Assembly: GCA_900323505.1 (NCBI GenBank)
Contig: OOIN01000017.1
Location: 248,001 to 312,000, forward strand
DNA: 64,000 nucleotides
Source of the DNA: Ustilago trichophora
Taxonomy: Eukaryota; Basidiomycota; Ustilaginomycetes; Ustilaginales; Ustilaginaceae
Reading direction: 5' to 3'
Positions 10,970-21,616 of the stretch are shown one piece after another (the stretch's first letter is position 1; each line of letters begins with the position of its first letter). A program made the translations under genes and the position numbers. The notes under the pieces were generated by a model. It was not told where the DNA came from and searched no databases. It saw only the letters and a list, made by a program, of their open reading frames with translations.

Positions 10970-11170
10970 TGCTCTATAACCACCTCGCTATCCCAAAATG
11001 GAATGCAAAGAACAACACAAGTAAGCAGGAGCTACCTCCACGTTCAGCTTTGTGCAACTGTCCTGTCGGTGTGAGAAAGACCGAGGCCCACGAAAAAAAG
11101 AAAAAAAAAATAGAAAAATCCGCTGAAGAAGCACACATGCGAAAATGATGAAAAATCCTCAAAAAGTGAT

Positions 11171-11273
11171 TAGGCCAGGTGGGGTTCGAACCCACGAACC
11201 CGAAGGACGAGGAAAAGGTAAACGAACAAGAACGCCTTAAATCTCACGCAGTTGACCACTTTGCTACTGGCCT
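11171..11273 (-). tRNA. tRNA-Leu, probably UAA anticodon, intron-containing
   Basis: On the minus strand a perfect 7-bp acceptor stem (AGGCCAG with CTGGCCT) encloses a D-arm with 3-bp stem, a T-arm of GTGGG/CCCAC around TTCGAAC, and a long variable arm with a TTCG loop. Discriminator A and the class II variable arm fit leucine. The anticodon loop reads TTTAAG, giving TAA. The gene is 103 nt, about 22 nt longer than a mature class II tRNA, so an intron of about 22 nt after the anticodon loop is inferred. The 3' anticodon stem is then CCTCG with one A-C mismatch. Isotype is less certain than the tRNA call. Confidence 0.8.
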
Positions 11274-11626
11274 TTCGCCAAATTTTACGACATTATGCAT
11301 ATATAACTAGTCACTATGCTTTCCAACACCAACCAACGAACCTCGCAAGGTAGGGATACATGCGAAATCGAATCACGGTTCATCACAAACCTCACGAACG
11401 TTTGGATTACAGTCTCAATGGATGCCGAAACAGGTTTCTTTTTGCAATTGAGAGCAAGCTGAGAGGCGAATGACAGAGAAAAAGGTCCATGTGCTATTTG
11501 TGAAGTGCATGTAATGATGATGGAGGGTCGAGGTATCAATGATGTATGGGGAGCAAGAGATGATAGTTGGTGCAATGCGGAAGAATGGGAGGGGCGGATC
11601 CAATGTGCTGTAGTGAAAATGAGGGT
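11274..11626. other. Intergenic region
   Basis: Upstream of the tRNA and downstream of the MscS channel gene. No feature is seen. Confidence 0.5.
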
Positions 11627-14323
11627 CTAGATGCGACGAGGCTGGTCAGTGAGCTCGTATGACTCGCCCATGCCTGCAGTACGGCGAACAGCAGCATAAG
11701 GTGGTGCAGGTCCAGCCGACGATGTGGGCAGACCAGTGGGATTGCGAAGTCGGCCTTGCTCGAGTGCGTTAGCTGGCGACAAGGGGCGCGAGGGTGGAGC
11801 AGTGCCTGGAGCGGTACCGTGTTCGCCACCGACCTCATCAAACACGTCATGACCACCGAAAGCAGCACCGGTGTCCATGAACTTGTACGATCGCTCTCCT
11901 GCTCCAAGAGTGCTTTGGACGCCGGCCTCAGGAGTAGTGGCCTTGTCCAAATCCTCGGGAGGTGGGAAGGGGACCATGGTGACGTGGTTGAGCGTGGTCG
12001 AGTTGGGATCACCCTTGGGACCGTAGATCCTGCACTCAGCCATGAGCACCTTGAGCTGGCAGAGCCATCGGTTGCGACGCTGCGCTTTGAGGCCACCCTG
12101 CTGCCAGTTGGACTTGTATCTGATGCCAGCCGAAAGCAGCAAGCTGCCCTGCTCCTGGAAATCGACAACGTTGATGTCCAAACCAGGCAAAAAGTCGCGC
12201 TTCTCGCCCTCGAGCCAATGCACCATCTTGGTTCGCAGCGCCTCGATCTGGGCGAAAGAAGTGCTATAGGCCACCTCAAACTTGAAGGTCTCTTCGATAG
12301 CACCCGATCGACGCAGATTGACAATGGGCTTGGTGGCGAGCTGGTTGTGGCTAATCATGACGTTCTTGCCATTGGTGGTCTTGAAGACAGTGGTGAGCAA
12401 TCGCATCTCCTTGACGATGTATGCGTCGTCGCCGACATCGACTCGGTCACCGACGTCGTAAGGGTGCTTGATGAAGAGGAAGATGATGGCACCGAGCGTC
12501 TCCTGAGCGGTGGAACCGATGAGCCAAGAGAGACCGAGGATCAGCGTACCGAACGAAGTTACGAGTGTGCTGAAGGCGACAGACAACATTGCGGCGATGA
12601 TGATGGCAGCAATGAGAATGAAGACGCTCATAAAGATCGAGTCGAGTCGTCCGACAGCGGAGTCGACATCGCGCATGGAGAGCTGCAAAGCCAGTCGCTC
12701 GCGGTGAATGTCGATGCAGGCCGTTTCGAGCTCTTCTTTGGTAATGTCTCCATTGAGATCACGGTCGAAGATCTCGAAAGCGACTTCAGCGGTGGTGGCA
12801 TCGGGGAAGCAGTGGATGATGTCGTCGACGACCAGCTCGGACTTTCCGGGCGGGCAGAAGCTGTACCAGATTCTCCTTGCGAGCGCTTGAGTCTGCTTGC
12901 GCGAGTTGAGCGATGATGCGACGACGGAACGGGCGTTGCCTGGCTGCAGTACGCCCTGACCAGCAATCTCGCTCGCGACGGTTCCAAGAACGCTGGTGCT
13001 CTGCAGTGCAACATCCCTGACTTTTTGACCCGTCTTTCGCAGACGGTTGCGTGCCATGTGAAGACCGGTCGACTTGCGCTTGGCCTCGTGCTCGGCGGCA
13101 ATGTAGGTGTCTTTGCGGTTGAGGTTCTTGGAATTCTCGTAGAGGGTGGTGAGCACCTTGACGTTGAACTTGGACGTCTGAATGCGGTCCTCGTACGAAA
13201 CACGGTGGAAGTTGTATGCAATGCCCTGGATAAAGAGCTTCTCGCAGAGCAAGATGGCAGCGCTGAGGCAGACACCAAACCAAAGACGGTAGCCGGAGAG
13301 CATGATGTCACTGGTCGAAGGCCATGAGCTGTCACTCTTCTGAGTAACGACGGTGGTGCGGCCAGAAGAGGACGAAGAGCCAGCGGTGGAGGTCGAGTTT
13401 GTGGGCGTCAAGGATGCCTGTTCGATGGCGGCTTTATCGGCACCCTGGAAGTTGCCAATGACGATGGCGAGCCAGAGAGCAAAGAGGAGGATGGTCCAGA
13501 GGAAGAAGGCGACATATTTCTCGGTGACGATGAGGAACTCGGTATACCTGCGCATCTTTTGATGAATGTTTCCGACGGTCCATCGGAGGATGCGGGGGAT
13601 CATGATGGCACCGACCCGGCAGACCCACCAACCGATCCAGATGGCGCTGAGCCAAACGGACCACCAGAAGATGCCGACGTCGAGCACTTTGGGGTTCTTG
13701 AACTGGTTGGCGGGTCTGGCGTCGTAGACGAGGAGAGCGAGAATACCAGGGATCCAGAAGAGAGCGGTGGGAATGAGAATGTAGAGGATCAATCGTACAG
13801 AGGGATGGCCAAGACTGGGACCTGCGGCATGACGGCCGTTGAGACCAACAAAGCTGGCGTTGGCACTTTCATGCGAGTAGCCAGCACCTTTGAGAAGGCG
13901 CTCCCACGAGTCACTGTCTTGACGACTGAAGCCAGGACGCTTGGCAGCCGAAGCAGCCTTGCCTTTGCCCATGGCAGCTTCGAGACGCTTGGACATATCG
14001 GTCGACTGCGAGTACTCTTGTCTGCGTCGGGTCTGAGGAGCCGCAGATTGCGAGGGCGGGTAGGTGTTGGAGAGATCCGAGCCTGCATCGTTGGCCCACT
14101 GACCTGAACCGCCATAATTGGCTGGATAGTTGTCGTATTCCTTCTCGGAAGGGTAGTCGGCCATGTTGTCGTAATAGGTGTTGGCGCTAACACTCTGGCC
14201 AGCCAGAGGCGCGTCGTAGGTGCGAACAGGTTGATGGATGGTGGCGCTATCGTCCGAGGGCCTGGCTGTGTGTGCGGCAGTTGGACTGCCACCGCCGGGC
14301 ACGCGAGTCCACGGCGCCGACAT
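11627..14323 (-). CDS. EF-hand mechanosensitive ion channel (MscS family)
   Basis: An 898-residue fungal MscS-type channel. The N-terminal 175 residues are polar and low complexity. Several transmembrane segments follow (about 178-200, 215-245, 265-290, 345-365). An EF-hand calcium site DRDLNGDITKEE lies near residue 521. The final pore-lining helix and MscS beta domain start around residue 565 and continue with GSTAQETLGAIIF and HPYDVGDRVDVGDD. Fission yeast Msy1 and Msy2 have this architecture and work in the ER and cortical ER during hypo-osmotic shock, so a similar intracellular calcium and osmotic role is inferred. The tail is Pro/Gly-rich. Confidence 0.92.
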   Translation of the reverse strand: MSAPWTRVPGGGSPTAAHTARPSDDSATIHQPVRTYDAPLAGQSVSANTYYDNMADYPSEKEYDNYPANYGGSGQWANDAGSDLSNTYPPSQSAAPQTRRRQEYSQSTDMSKRLEAAMGKGKAASAAKRPGFSRQDSDSWERLLKGAGYSHESANASFVGLNGRHAAGPSLGHPSVRLILYILIPTALFWIPGILALLVYDARPANQFKNPKVLDVGIFWWSVWLSAIWIGWWVCRVGAIMIPRILRWTVGNIHQKMRRYTEFLIVTEKYVAFFLWTILLFALWLAIVIGNFQGADKAAIEQASLTPTNSTSTAGSSSSSGRTTVVTQKSDSSWPSTSDIMLSGYRLWFGVCLSAAILLCEKLFIQGIAYNFHRVSYEDRIQTSKFNVKVLTTLYENSKNLNRKDTYIAAEHEAKRKSTGLHMARNRLRKTGQKVRDVALQSTSVLGTVASEIAGQGVLQPGNARSVVASSLNSRKQTQALARRIWYSFCPPGKSELVVDDIIHCFPDATTAEVAFEIFDRDLNGDITKEELETACIDIHRERLALQLSMRDVDSAVGRLDSIFMSVFILIAAIIIAAMLSVAFSTLVTSFGTLILGLSWLIGSTAQETLGAIIFLFIKHPYDVGDRVDVGDDAYIVKEMRLLTTVFKTTNGKNVMISHNQLATKPIVNLRRSGAIEETFKFEVAYSTSFAQIEALRTKMVHWLEGEKRDFLPGLDINVVDFQEQGSLLLSAGIRYKSNWQQGGLKAQRRNRWLCQLKVLMAECRIYGPKGDPNSTTLNHVTMVPFPPPEDLDKATTPEAGVQSTLGAGERSYKFMDTGAAFGGHDVFDEVGGEHGTAPGTAPPSRPLSPANALEQGRLRNPTGLPTSSAGPAPPYAAVRRTAGMGESYELTDQPRRI

Positions 14324-16372
14324 GATTGTGGTGATGTGTAAAAAGATCTAAGGTTTCGGAGGTGAGAAAAATGTTTGGGCCAGGGTCGATATGGGATTAC
14401 GGAAGAGGTGGTGGTGGTGAAACAGAAAAGATGTTCCCTAGCACAGAAGATGATGTTGTCGTGAGAAAAGAAGATGATGCGAAGGCCGAAACCATCAAAG
14501 GGAATTCAGAGGCACGAGGAAGAGGAAGGCTGCTGGCAGACACGCTCTGTTGTCGGTGCAGGCTGCAGCCGCGTTGCATGATTGTGCTACTGCTTCTCCT
14601 GTCAGTTGTCAGTTCTGAGTGTTGTTCTGTCTCTCGTCTTGCTTTTTGGCTCTGAAAAATTTTAAATTTTAATCTAATTGAAATTTGTGCACTGTGCTTA
14701 AAAAAGTAACAAGCTTCGAACGGCGGTACAGTACAGTACAGCGTGACTGAGTCTAGTCAACCTAATCGAGAAAAAGGGGGCGCTGAAACGATGCGAACCC
14801 CTAAATCTGCGAGAAGACGTCGGGGCATTCCAATCGCAGCCGAGCAGTGCTTGCAAATAGAGCTCAGCTTCTGAAACCATCAGTCACACGCCCTCCTCAA
14901 CATCAAAAGCTTGGTGTCTTCTCTAGCACGCTTGTTGTTGTTGTTGTTGTTGTTGTTGCATTCTGTCAGATCCTCAGTCGCTGCTGAGTGTAGAGATGGA
15001 TGGATGGGGTATGGTGTACGTTGTCGACCGTAACCCCTTTCGCCAAGAGAACAGCTCGGATTCCGTCTGGCTGTCATCTGAATCAGCGCAGAGGAAGCTC
15101 AGAAACAGCGGAAAGCGATCCGAGCTGACAGGTGTGTGCGCTGTTGAATTTGCTACGAGTCTTGAAAAAGAAGAAAAAGAAAGCTTTCTTGAAAGCCAAG
15201 TTCGATCGAGCGTTGGTGTCTGTGCGCAAGGAATACTATGTGATTTTAGAGAAACAAGTGAGCGATCCGAAGTGTTGGTAGATGTGTGACGCTGTGTGGC
15301 GCAGCGGTAAATTTCCAAGGTCATCAAACGCACTCTTCGGCTTCTTGACGTGATCATACAGGACAGCACACAACGTTCGCATGCACATTCCCGCTCGTCT
15401 GACCTCTGACAACGCCTCATCTCCGGCGAATTCTTTCTTGGGTCACTCTACAGTCAATCTGGTCAGGACTTGTTCCTGCATTCTCACACAAACAGGATGC
15501 GTTTGCGATGGACTTGTACGGCCAAGATCGCGTGTCTGGACAATACCACGAGTTCAAGAGAAGGATTCTAACGTTCGTTCGGGACAGAGCATCGAGCGTT
15601 GATCAATGGTTCACGCTGTTCCCTCGATTCGTGGTATTGACTCAAGACGGCGACTTTCGGCGGAAGGATGTACTTTGGATCGGCAGCGGCGTGGCTTCAC
15701 TTCGGCAACACATTTCAAAAGAGCACAAGCCTTTTAGATTTTCGTTTCTATTTTTTCGGACGGAAAGGCGTAGTGACGCAGGCTCGTTACATCGCATTTC
15801 CGGCGTCCAAGCAGCGTCAGGTCGGTGCGCACAGCATTCAAAGAGCGCGACGCCCAGCGCAGCTAGGTCACATCTGCGCAAATTTCCCGATTCGAGCCGC
15901 ACGCGCCGCATGACAGTCCGCGTGCTGCTTGGCTTGACCCTTTCGCTTCTTATGCGTATGTACAGTACTGTACAGTACTCTTGGCAAAAGAAACCCTTTC
16001 CATGTGATCCGTCGACTCCATCTCCATCACGCTCATCCATCTGATCTTGGCTCCTCAATTCGACCACCATCACGCGTTCCGCACCATCTTCCGTTTCCAT
16101 CCCGCATGGATCATTAGCTGCGCTTCTTCATTGTACTCCAAACTTCCCAGCCTTGATTCATTTCGGCGCTGTAAGCGGAATCACTTGACTGGCACCCACC
16201 CGGCGCTTTCGTTTCATCTCGGCTCTTACTCCTTGGCATCCATTCACTCCAGCTCGAATCTGCCACTTTGGGGAATTTGTATCTCTCGCCACAATTTTGC
16301 GACTACCCTACACGTCTCCACCTTGACACATTCAGCGCAATTATTTAACGACCCCGACCAGCTCGCGCACTC
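14324..16372. other. Long intergenic region
   Basis: About 2 kb without a convincing gene. It contains a TTG microsatellite and two arrays of a GTACAGTAC palindrome (14726-14742 and 15960-15979). Short ORFs on both strands lack recognisable domains. It probably holds the divergent promoters of the MscS gene and the gene at 16373. Confidence 0.5.
14932..14958. repeat. TTG microsatellite
   Basis: Nine consecutive TTG units in non-coding sequence. Confidence 0.9.
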
Positions 16373-17017
16373 ATGCCCTTTGTCAAAGCAGCTCGAGACA
16401 TGATTGGCGCAGCAGTCACCAGCACAGAAGTGCACGAGGATGCTCCAAACGGTATCATCTCGCTGTCGTGGGCCTTTCTCGTAATCCCATGCATATTCCT
16501 CGTCGCCGCTTTCGCATGGATCATGTACAACTTCAGTCAACCCTCCGAGTTCCCGCAAGCTAACGGCTTCACCGACCACGACGACCAGCTTCAAGACGAA
16601 GTAGGTGACGAGAAGGAGCAGCTGCTTGACGCCTTCAATGAAAGTCAATCTCATTCCTCGGCTCGCAGCGCGCCACACGCTCCTTCGGCTTCCTCCGACT
16701 CTGCCTCTGGCTCGACGTGGAAGATCAACAGCAAATTCAGCACAACTTCCAGAGGCGGCTCCGTCTACACTTCTTATCCGGACGCCAACGCAGGCTACAC
16801 ACATTCGCTCAAGAACTGCCTCTCGTCATCGCCAAACTCAAAGCGCTCAAGTCTCACTGTCGATGGCAAACCCAAGTCTGTCGGAAGCAAAGCCGCAAAA
16901 GTACTTGCCCTTAACCGTGATCGAATGATGCACGATCTCGAGAAGCTGGACCCTATCGACAGGCAAGAGCTGCAACGATCTTCTTCCCGCGCCAGCGACA
17001 CGCGCAAGTCGGATTGA
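16373..17017 (+). CDS. Hypothetical single-pass membrane protein
   Basis: A 214-residue protein that I do not recognise. One strong transmembrane segment lies at about residues 29-51 (LSWAFLVIPCIFLVAAFAW), followed by an acidic stretch with EKEQLLDAF and a long Ser-rich cytosolic-type tail ending in a charged segment with repeated Ser/Arg. There is no cleavable signal peptide before the membrane segment. The Met at 16373 is the first in frame. Codon use and length support a real gene; a role in membrane trafficking or the cell cortex would be guesswork. Confidence 0.6.
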   Translation: MPFVKAARDMIGAAVTSTEVHEDAPNGIISLSWAFLVIPCIFLVAAFAWIMYNFSQPSEFPQANGFTDHDDQLQDEVGDEKEQLLDAFNESQSHSSARSAPHAPSASSDSASGSTWKINSKFSTTSRGGSVYTSYPDANAGYTHSLKNCLSSSPNSKRSSLTVDGKPKSVGSKAAKVLALNRDRMMHDLEKLDPIDRQELQRSSSRASDTRKSD

Positions 17018-17807
17018 TTCCGCCGCTCGCAACCTCACCTCCCCTTAGACTCGTCTTCTAATCGTATCGCATTGCATTTACCAGCCTCTTGTATTTCTAG
17101 CCCCATCGTCTAATCGCATTTTATCATCCATCGACAACAGAGTGTCTTGCACATGTCACTCCCGCCAATCGTCCGCCGAGGTTTGCACCTTGCACGACTC
17201 GACAATGCCTTGTTCCTCTATATTCGCATGAGTGCATTGGTTGGGTTCAAGGCATAGTGCGGAGCAGCAGAAGAGGCGCCTCATCCAATCGTGCGCTGAA
17301 CACATATCGCGTTCCAATTTTCTCGCTGCACGTCGCTACCAGCGCAGCATCACACGACGAGTCAGCCTGAATGCGCTCACCTTTTCCGAGCCCCGACCGA
17401 GATGGCGCCGCCATGCCAGCAATCTTATGCTTTGACAGTTGCAAGGCAGCATGATTCTCCGCGATTGGCTCTTTGTCTTCTCAGGAACCTCATGCGGAAG
17501 GTAGACAGCGTCTGCCACGAGGCTGGAGAACAAAGCATTGCTTCCAACAAATCGGCAATCTCGGGCGATCTTCTTCAGAGCAGCTTCCATTAGTCAAGGA
17601 CCACCGAGGTTGAGCAAATGGCAGCTGATACAATCTTCTTAAAAGCTGTGCCTCATTCCCGCGAACACAGATTCATGGCTCCTCAGCAACAAGCAACATA
17701 TCAATCTTATACTCCACAGTCCCTGCCCTTCGCACATTGTCCTCGGTAGCAAGAAAATTTCGACGCAGAACGACACAGGTATCCCTCGACCGGCTGTCGA
17801 TTTCACG
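17018..17807. other. Intergenic region
   Basis: No gene or repeat supported. Only short ORFs without domain character occur. Confidence 0.5.
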
Positions 17808-18632
17808 ATGGCTCTCTATTTCAACTCCGAGATCGTCGATTGGGCGGCTGATACTGAAGGCGAGTTTCAGCTGGTTGGTCGTGAATCAGCTCTGGTGCCA
17901 TCCGATTCAGCCCTACAGGAGCAGACGCCTGCTGCACCCGAGACCAAAGCGCCCAAGGGTCTTCAAGTCGAGCGTCACTGGGAAAAGCTTCTATCCTCCA
18001 ACTATCAGCTTCAGGACCAGTACATCTTTGACGAGAAACCTTTCTCAACTCGTCCCATGACGCACGAGTTTCGACTCTCCCCCATTTCCGATCTTGACCA
18101 GGATGAATTTTTCTTCCATATCGACCAGGTGGAGCAGGACGCTATCATTGCGGCCTTTGTCAAGAAAGTTTGTCGTTGGGCGATTTTTGAAACAACTCCC
18201 GTAATCACCTTTAACGGACGCATGATGCTCGTCACATGCTCGACTCAGAGTGTGCTTGCGGCCAGCTGGAAGATTTTCTCCTCCTCCACGGAGTCGACTC
18301 TGGCCAACTACAAGTTGGAGCCTGTGTGCAAAGGTCTGCCCTTTATCCCTCGCTTTTGGCTTCTAGAAGGCCTTCCAGCCAATGCGAACAAGAAGGTGGT
18401 TATGGAGAAACTTCAGAGCTATGCTAATCGCAACCAGGTGTACTTGGGAAAGATGCAAGTTGCCTATGCTAGCTTCTATCGTGTTGTTCGTCAGGGCTCC
18501 AAAGCCGTCTTTTCGGGCAATATTCTTCTCGTCACCGATGCTGTGACGATTCGTGCCAAGAGCCCCACCGTCATGCCCGGCTTTTATGACGCCAGACCTG
18601 TCCGGGTTAAGAAACCACAGCGACTTATGTAG
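17808..18632 (+). CDS. Family U paralogue 1, unknown function
   Basis: A 274-residue protein without signal peptide, membrane segment or known motif. It resembles the gene at 19170 and the broken gene at 54363 in overall plan: a variable acidic N-terminus, a segment near residues 130-150 where a strand (TPVITFNGRMMLVTC) precedes an FxxxWKIF-type helix, a middle 'PxFWLLEGLP' segment where the others have 'IYRFSY' or 'VTVWGLS', and a C-terminal strand FSGNILLVTD matching FTGTLVLFAG and FTGEVLVFWS. This similarity was judged by eye and is weak in places. It lies at the left edge of the secreted-protein array. Confidence 0.7.
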   Translation: MALYFNSEIVDWAADTEGEFQLVGRESALVPSDSALQEQTPAAPETKAPKGLQVERHWEKLLSSNYQLQDQYIFDEKPFSTRPMTHEFRLSPISDLDQDEFFFHIDQVEQDAIIAAFVKKVCRWAIFETTPVITFNGRMMLVTCSTQSVLAASWKIFSSSTESTLANYKLEPVCKGLPFIPRFWLLEGLPANANKKVVMEKLQSYANRNQVYLGKMQVAYASFYRVVRQGSKAVFSGNILLVTDAVTIRAKSPTVMPGFYDARPVRVKKPQRLM

Positions 18633-19169
18633 GCTTGCCTCCTTGCCGAACGTTTGTATTTCGGCTTACTTTGTTTCTGTAATCGCGTCAGCCCAGCTGT
18701 CAAAAGTGTCCCATCAATGTCAACAATTTTTCTACGAACCATAGACTGGGCAAAGAATTCTCCCACGAGTAGGCCGACTTCATTTACCTGATTTTGTTTT
18801 CCATAAGATCACACAATCACATTTCGGCATCCCTCGAATAAGTCTGCTTATGTCACATGAAGCTGCATTGCTCGTAGGCGCAATTGCTGGCACTTTACGA
18901 AGAATAAAAGGCGAATCGCGCAGCAGATTCCAGTGGGAACGTATCCTCGACAGCTTTATGACTGCTGATCTTGAAGTCACGCCGGGGTGAATTTTTTTTT
19001 CCGCGTGGATGTTGATCTTTCTCAAGATTCGTTGAGGTATCCGAGCAATTGCTTTGGAACGTCTCCACAGCAAGCTTTCCCCTCTTCTCTGCTTCTCATT
19101 CACTCTAGCCACCCCTCTACACAGAGCGACGGCTAATTAGAACAACAGGAACAAGCAAGCTTGTTCAGC
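18633..19169. other. Intergenic region
   Basis: Spacer between two family U genes. No gene or repeat seen. Confidence 0.5.
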
Positions 19170-20075
19170 ATGGGTAAATCAGAGAGCACTCACTCGGAAG
19201 CATCATCGGAAATGTCAGATGCTTCAGACGAGAAAACATCAGAGACTGGTCTCAACTATGTCCCGGACGCTGACAACGAAGCCTCCGAGGATCCTTCGAC
19301 CAAACAACAGGCCAACATCTTGACGGAAAGCAACACGCAGGAGTCTTCTAGCGAAGAAGCTGAGGAGGAGAACGTCGATGCAAACGCCGCAGAGCAGAAT
19401 AGCAGCGTGATTGGTCCATCGGAGACCGATCTAGTGTGGGAGGTGATTTACAATGCCAAAGAAGACGAAGTTGGTGTCGACTACCTCTTGGATAAAAGCA
19501 TTCCCTGGTCTCAGAAAAAGGCAGTGATGGTCTTTCAGCTTCCCGACGTCATCGGACTCGAACGAAAAGAGGAGAATTACGTCCTTCAGCCTCTCGAAAA
19601 AGCTCAAATCATCCGGGATATTATCTGCCACCTGCGCAAGATCGAAGTCATCGCGAAAACAGCGCCTGCCCCTAACATCTGGTTCAGGGGGGCCATCATC
19701 TACATCGAGTGTCGGAGCTACTTTATGGCAGAGCGGCTTCTCCAGCAACCTCCTTGCCACAAAGGATTCCCAATGGATGTCATCAGCAAACCTTTCAAGG
19801 CTGACTTTCCCGAAGCACACATCTATCGATTTTCGTACTTTAAGAGTTCTGCCTCTCTCAAGCAACTGTTTGCCAAATACGTCGGGGAACTCTCAAAGCG
19901 TCTCAACACCGATCATCTGATTGCTCTAGCCCAATACTATGCATTCGACAACGGTCTTGAAGATGAGAGGGTCTTCACAGGTACACTGGTGCTCTTTGCT
20001 GGAAGGCGAAAGTCTGGTCCACTTCCGCTATTTGAGAACATTTCTCCTGAAAAGGTCGAGTATAAACAGACGTAG
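19170..20075 (+). CDS. Family U paralogue 2, unknown function
   Basis: A 301-residue protein. The first 90 residues are Ser/Glu-rich and acidic and probably disordered. The rest shares clear blocks with the gene at 54363: DYLLDKSIPWS against EYLLDKSTPWS, the helix 'IIRDI', a strand IYIEC before LLQQPPCHKG (against FWRKPPVYRG), and FTGTLVLFAG against FTGEVLVFWS. No signal peptide, so it is probably intracellular. The start is the Met at 19170; a TTG at 19161 only extends the frame. The ordered regions could be two small alpha/beta domains, but I cannot name a fold. Confidence 0.75.
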   Translation: MGKSESTHSEASSEMSDASDEKTSETGLNYVPDADNEASEDPSTKQQANILTESNTQESSSEEAEEENVDANAAEQNSSVIGPSETDLVWEVIYNAKEDEVGVDYLLDKSIPWSQKKAVMVFQLPDVIGLERKEENYVLQPLEKAQIIRDIICHLRKIEVIAKTAPAPNIWFRGAIIYIECRSYFMAERLLQQPPCHKGFPMDVISKPFKADFPEAHIYRFSYFKSSASLKQLFAKYVGELSKRLNTDHLIALAQYYAFDNGLEDERVFTGTLVLFAGRRKSGPLPLFENISPEKVEYKQT

Positions 20076-20457
20076 CTACCTTTAAAGGCCTCTACACCGT
20101 CATCATGGCCTGCTTCAAATTCAAGACAGCGTTCACATGTCTCTTGTTGATAATGGACCTCGGCTCGCGCTGCTGGTCGAATCTCAATTAAAGCATTCTT
20201 TGTGTAGTGCCTGCTGAAGTCACAGGGTGCCTGCTCTCCTGAAGTTCCAGGGGCTCACATCCGTGCGTTCGAGTATGCGCTTTTATTCTAGTGGAGATAC
20301 ATTGGTGTCATGTACGGCATCAATCGAACAGAGTAAGAAGAGCAACACATCCGTTTGGCCAGCCTTGGCTACTTTCTGCCTAGCCGAGGGAGTGAGCTGA
20401 AAACATGTTGCAATGGTGATTTTGCTGGAAGCACCAGTGACATCGCTGGCGATTGCA
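20076..20457. other. Convergent intergenic region at left border of the array
   Basis: Lies between the convergent family U gene and sp1. No feature detected. Confidence 0.5.
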
Positions 20458-21051
20458 CTAGTGGATCTCAGCAAACCAATTTCCTGGAATGACCTCGCTC
20501 AGCCGATCGAGATGTTGGATAGGGACATTATGAGGGAAAAGGTCGACCGCGAGCAAGTGCTTTTGATTGTTTTCATGCTTCCAGAAAGCAAGTGCACGCT
20601 TTCCGCGATTAGCAAGATGAGTAGGATCCGCATCAAAATCGTTGTGCGGATCTCGGAGACCAAGTGGAGAGCCAAGGCGATTCTGAGGTTGTATGAAGCT
20701 CATGTAGTAAGTGGACCAGTTGACATGGACACGAGAATGTCGGCGGAATGGTAGAGCAGAACGCGAAGGCGAAGGTGTACGAATACGAAAGATTCTGTAG
20801 CCATCCCGGGCATGCCCATCGAGTCTCGCTGCAAAGTTATGGTATTTGTTCTTGTAAAATTGTAGGTCTAAGCTTTCAAACACGTCTTTTCTTGGAAGTT
20901 CAAGTCCCAGTTGCTCGATGAGACGATCTTGAAGTCGCTGATGCGCAAGTTTGTCGTCCTCCGAGAGCTGAGTACCTGATACGAAGAGAGATGCAGCGAG
21001 CATCAAGGTGATGCAGAGCAGATGAAGACTTCGCAACTTGAGTCCAGGCAT
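20458..21051 (-). CDS. sp1, WK-box secreted protein
   Basis: A 197-residue predicted secreted protein, first member of the array. The start is the Met at 21051, which begins a signal peptide ending near SLFVSG (residue 26); the upstream in-frame extension has no signal. The H module reads LSEDDKLAHQRLQDRLIEQ (28-46). A PSPSRSALPFRR stretch with a dibasic site at 103-104 leads into the Y module STYYMSFI (113-120). The W module is ALAFWKHE (153-160) with LLAVDL after it, and the C module is LSEVIP. It is closest to sp2 and sp3, forming the minus-strand subgroup. No cysteine lies outside the signal peptide. Confidence 0.85.
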   Translation of the reverse strand: MPGLKLRSLHLLCITLMLAASLFVSGTQLSEDDKLAHQRLQDRLIEQLGLELPRKDVFESLDLQFYKNKYHNFAARLDGHARDGYRIFRIRTPSPSRSALPFRRHSRVHVNWSTYYMSFIQPQNRLGSPLGLRDPHNDFDADPTHLANRGKRALAFWKHENNQKHLLAVDLFPHNVPIQHLDRLSEVIPGNWFAEIH

Positions 21052-21329
21052 GTTGAACAGGCTGGCGTGCTGGCAGACAAGCTTGGACGTTCTTGAAGCC
21101 TTTTGTAGCGAATCGCTTACGAGCCACCTCGATTCTGGCGGCAGTATCAGTTGTGCGAAGTGAGAAGAATGAAGGAGCGAAGACAAGACAGCAGTAACAA
21201 GCAGCCAAGTCTAGCGGTGAGTCAGCATCTCCTCGCAGAAGGTGGGAGCAACTTCTGCAACTCGTGCAACAGTCTGTTGCAAGCGGGTGTTGAGAGGCAG
21301 CGATGCCAGCAGAGGGAGAGAGCATAGAA

Positions 21330-21615
21330 GCATATGATTGCGGCGAAAGTGAGAGCATACTCCTAGGACCCAAGGCTCCCGGACCCGCCGTGAGGGGGGT
21401 TCGGTCGAGCGCAGCGGGACAGAACATACAAAGACGAAGAGAGAAGGGAGGGAAATACAGGGTGGGGAAAAACGATTAGCGAGCTTGGGGAAAGCGCAGC
21501 AAAAGAGAGCGCAGTGAGGAGAGATGAAGGAAGGAGGAGCAAGTGAAAGGTTTTTGCTGCTACCCCCACTCGCTCAACAGACGCTGTCTCGCAGCTCATT
21601 CGCGCGAGACAGACC
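21330..21615 (-). repeat. Dispersed repeat, type 1 copy A
   Basis: About 285 bp nearly identical in sequence and orientation to 40858-41128, from GATTGCGGCGAAAGTGAG to GAGACAGACCA. Its first half (about 21365-21500) also aligns with the reverse complement of the type 2 repeat, sharing GGCTCCC, GGTCGAGCGCA and TACAGGGTGGG. Confidence 0.8.
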
Positions 21616-21616
21616 A

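Noticed and set aside
11756..12916. 386-codon plus-strand ORF
   Set aside because: It lies antisense within the MscS channel gene, which has clear domains; a shadow frame caused by codon bias.
15642..16100. 152-codon minus-strand ORF
   Set aside because: Cysteine- and arginine-rich without domains, overlaps several other chance ORFs in a likely promoter region.
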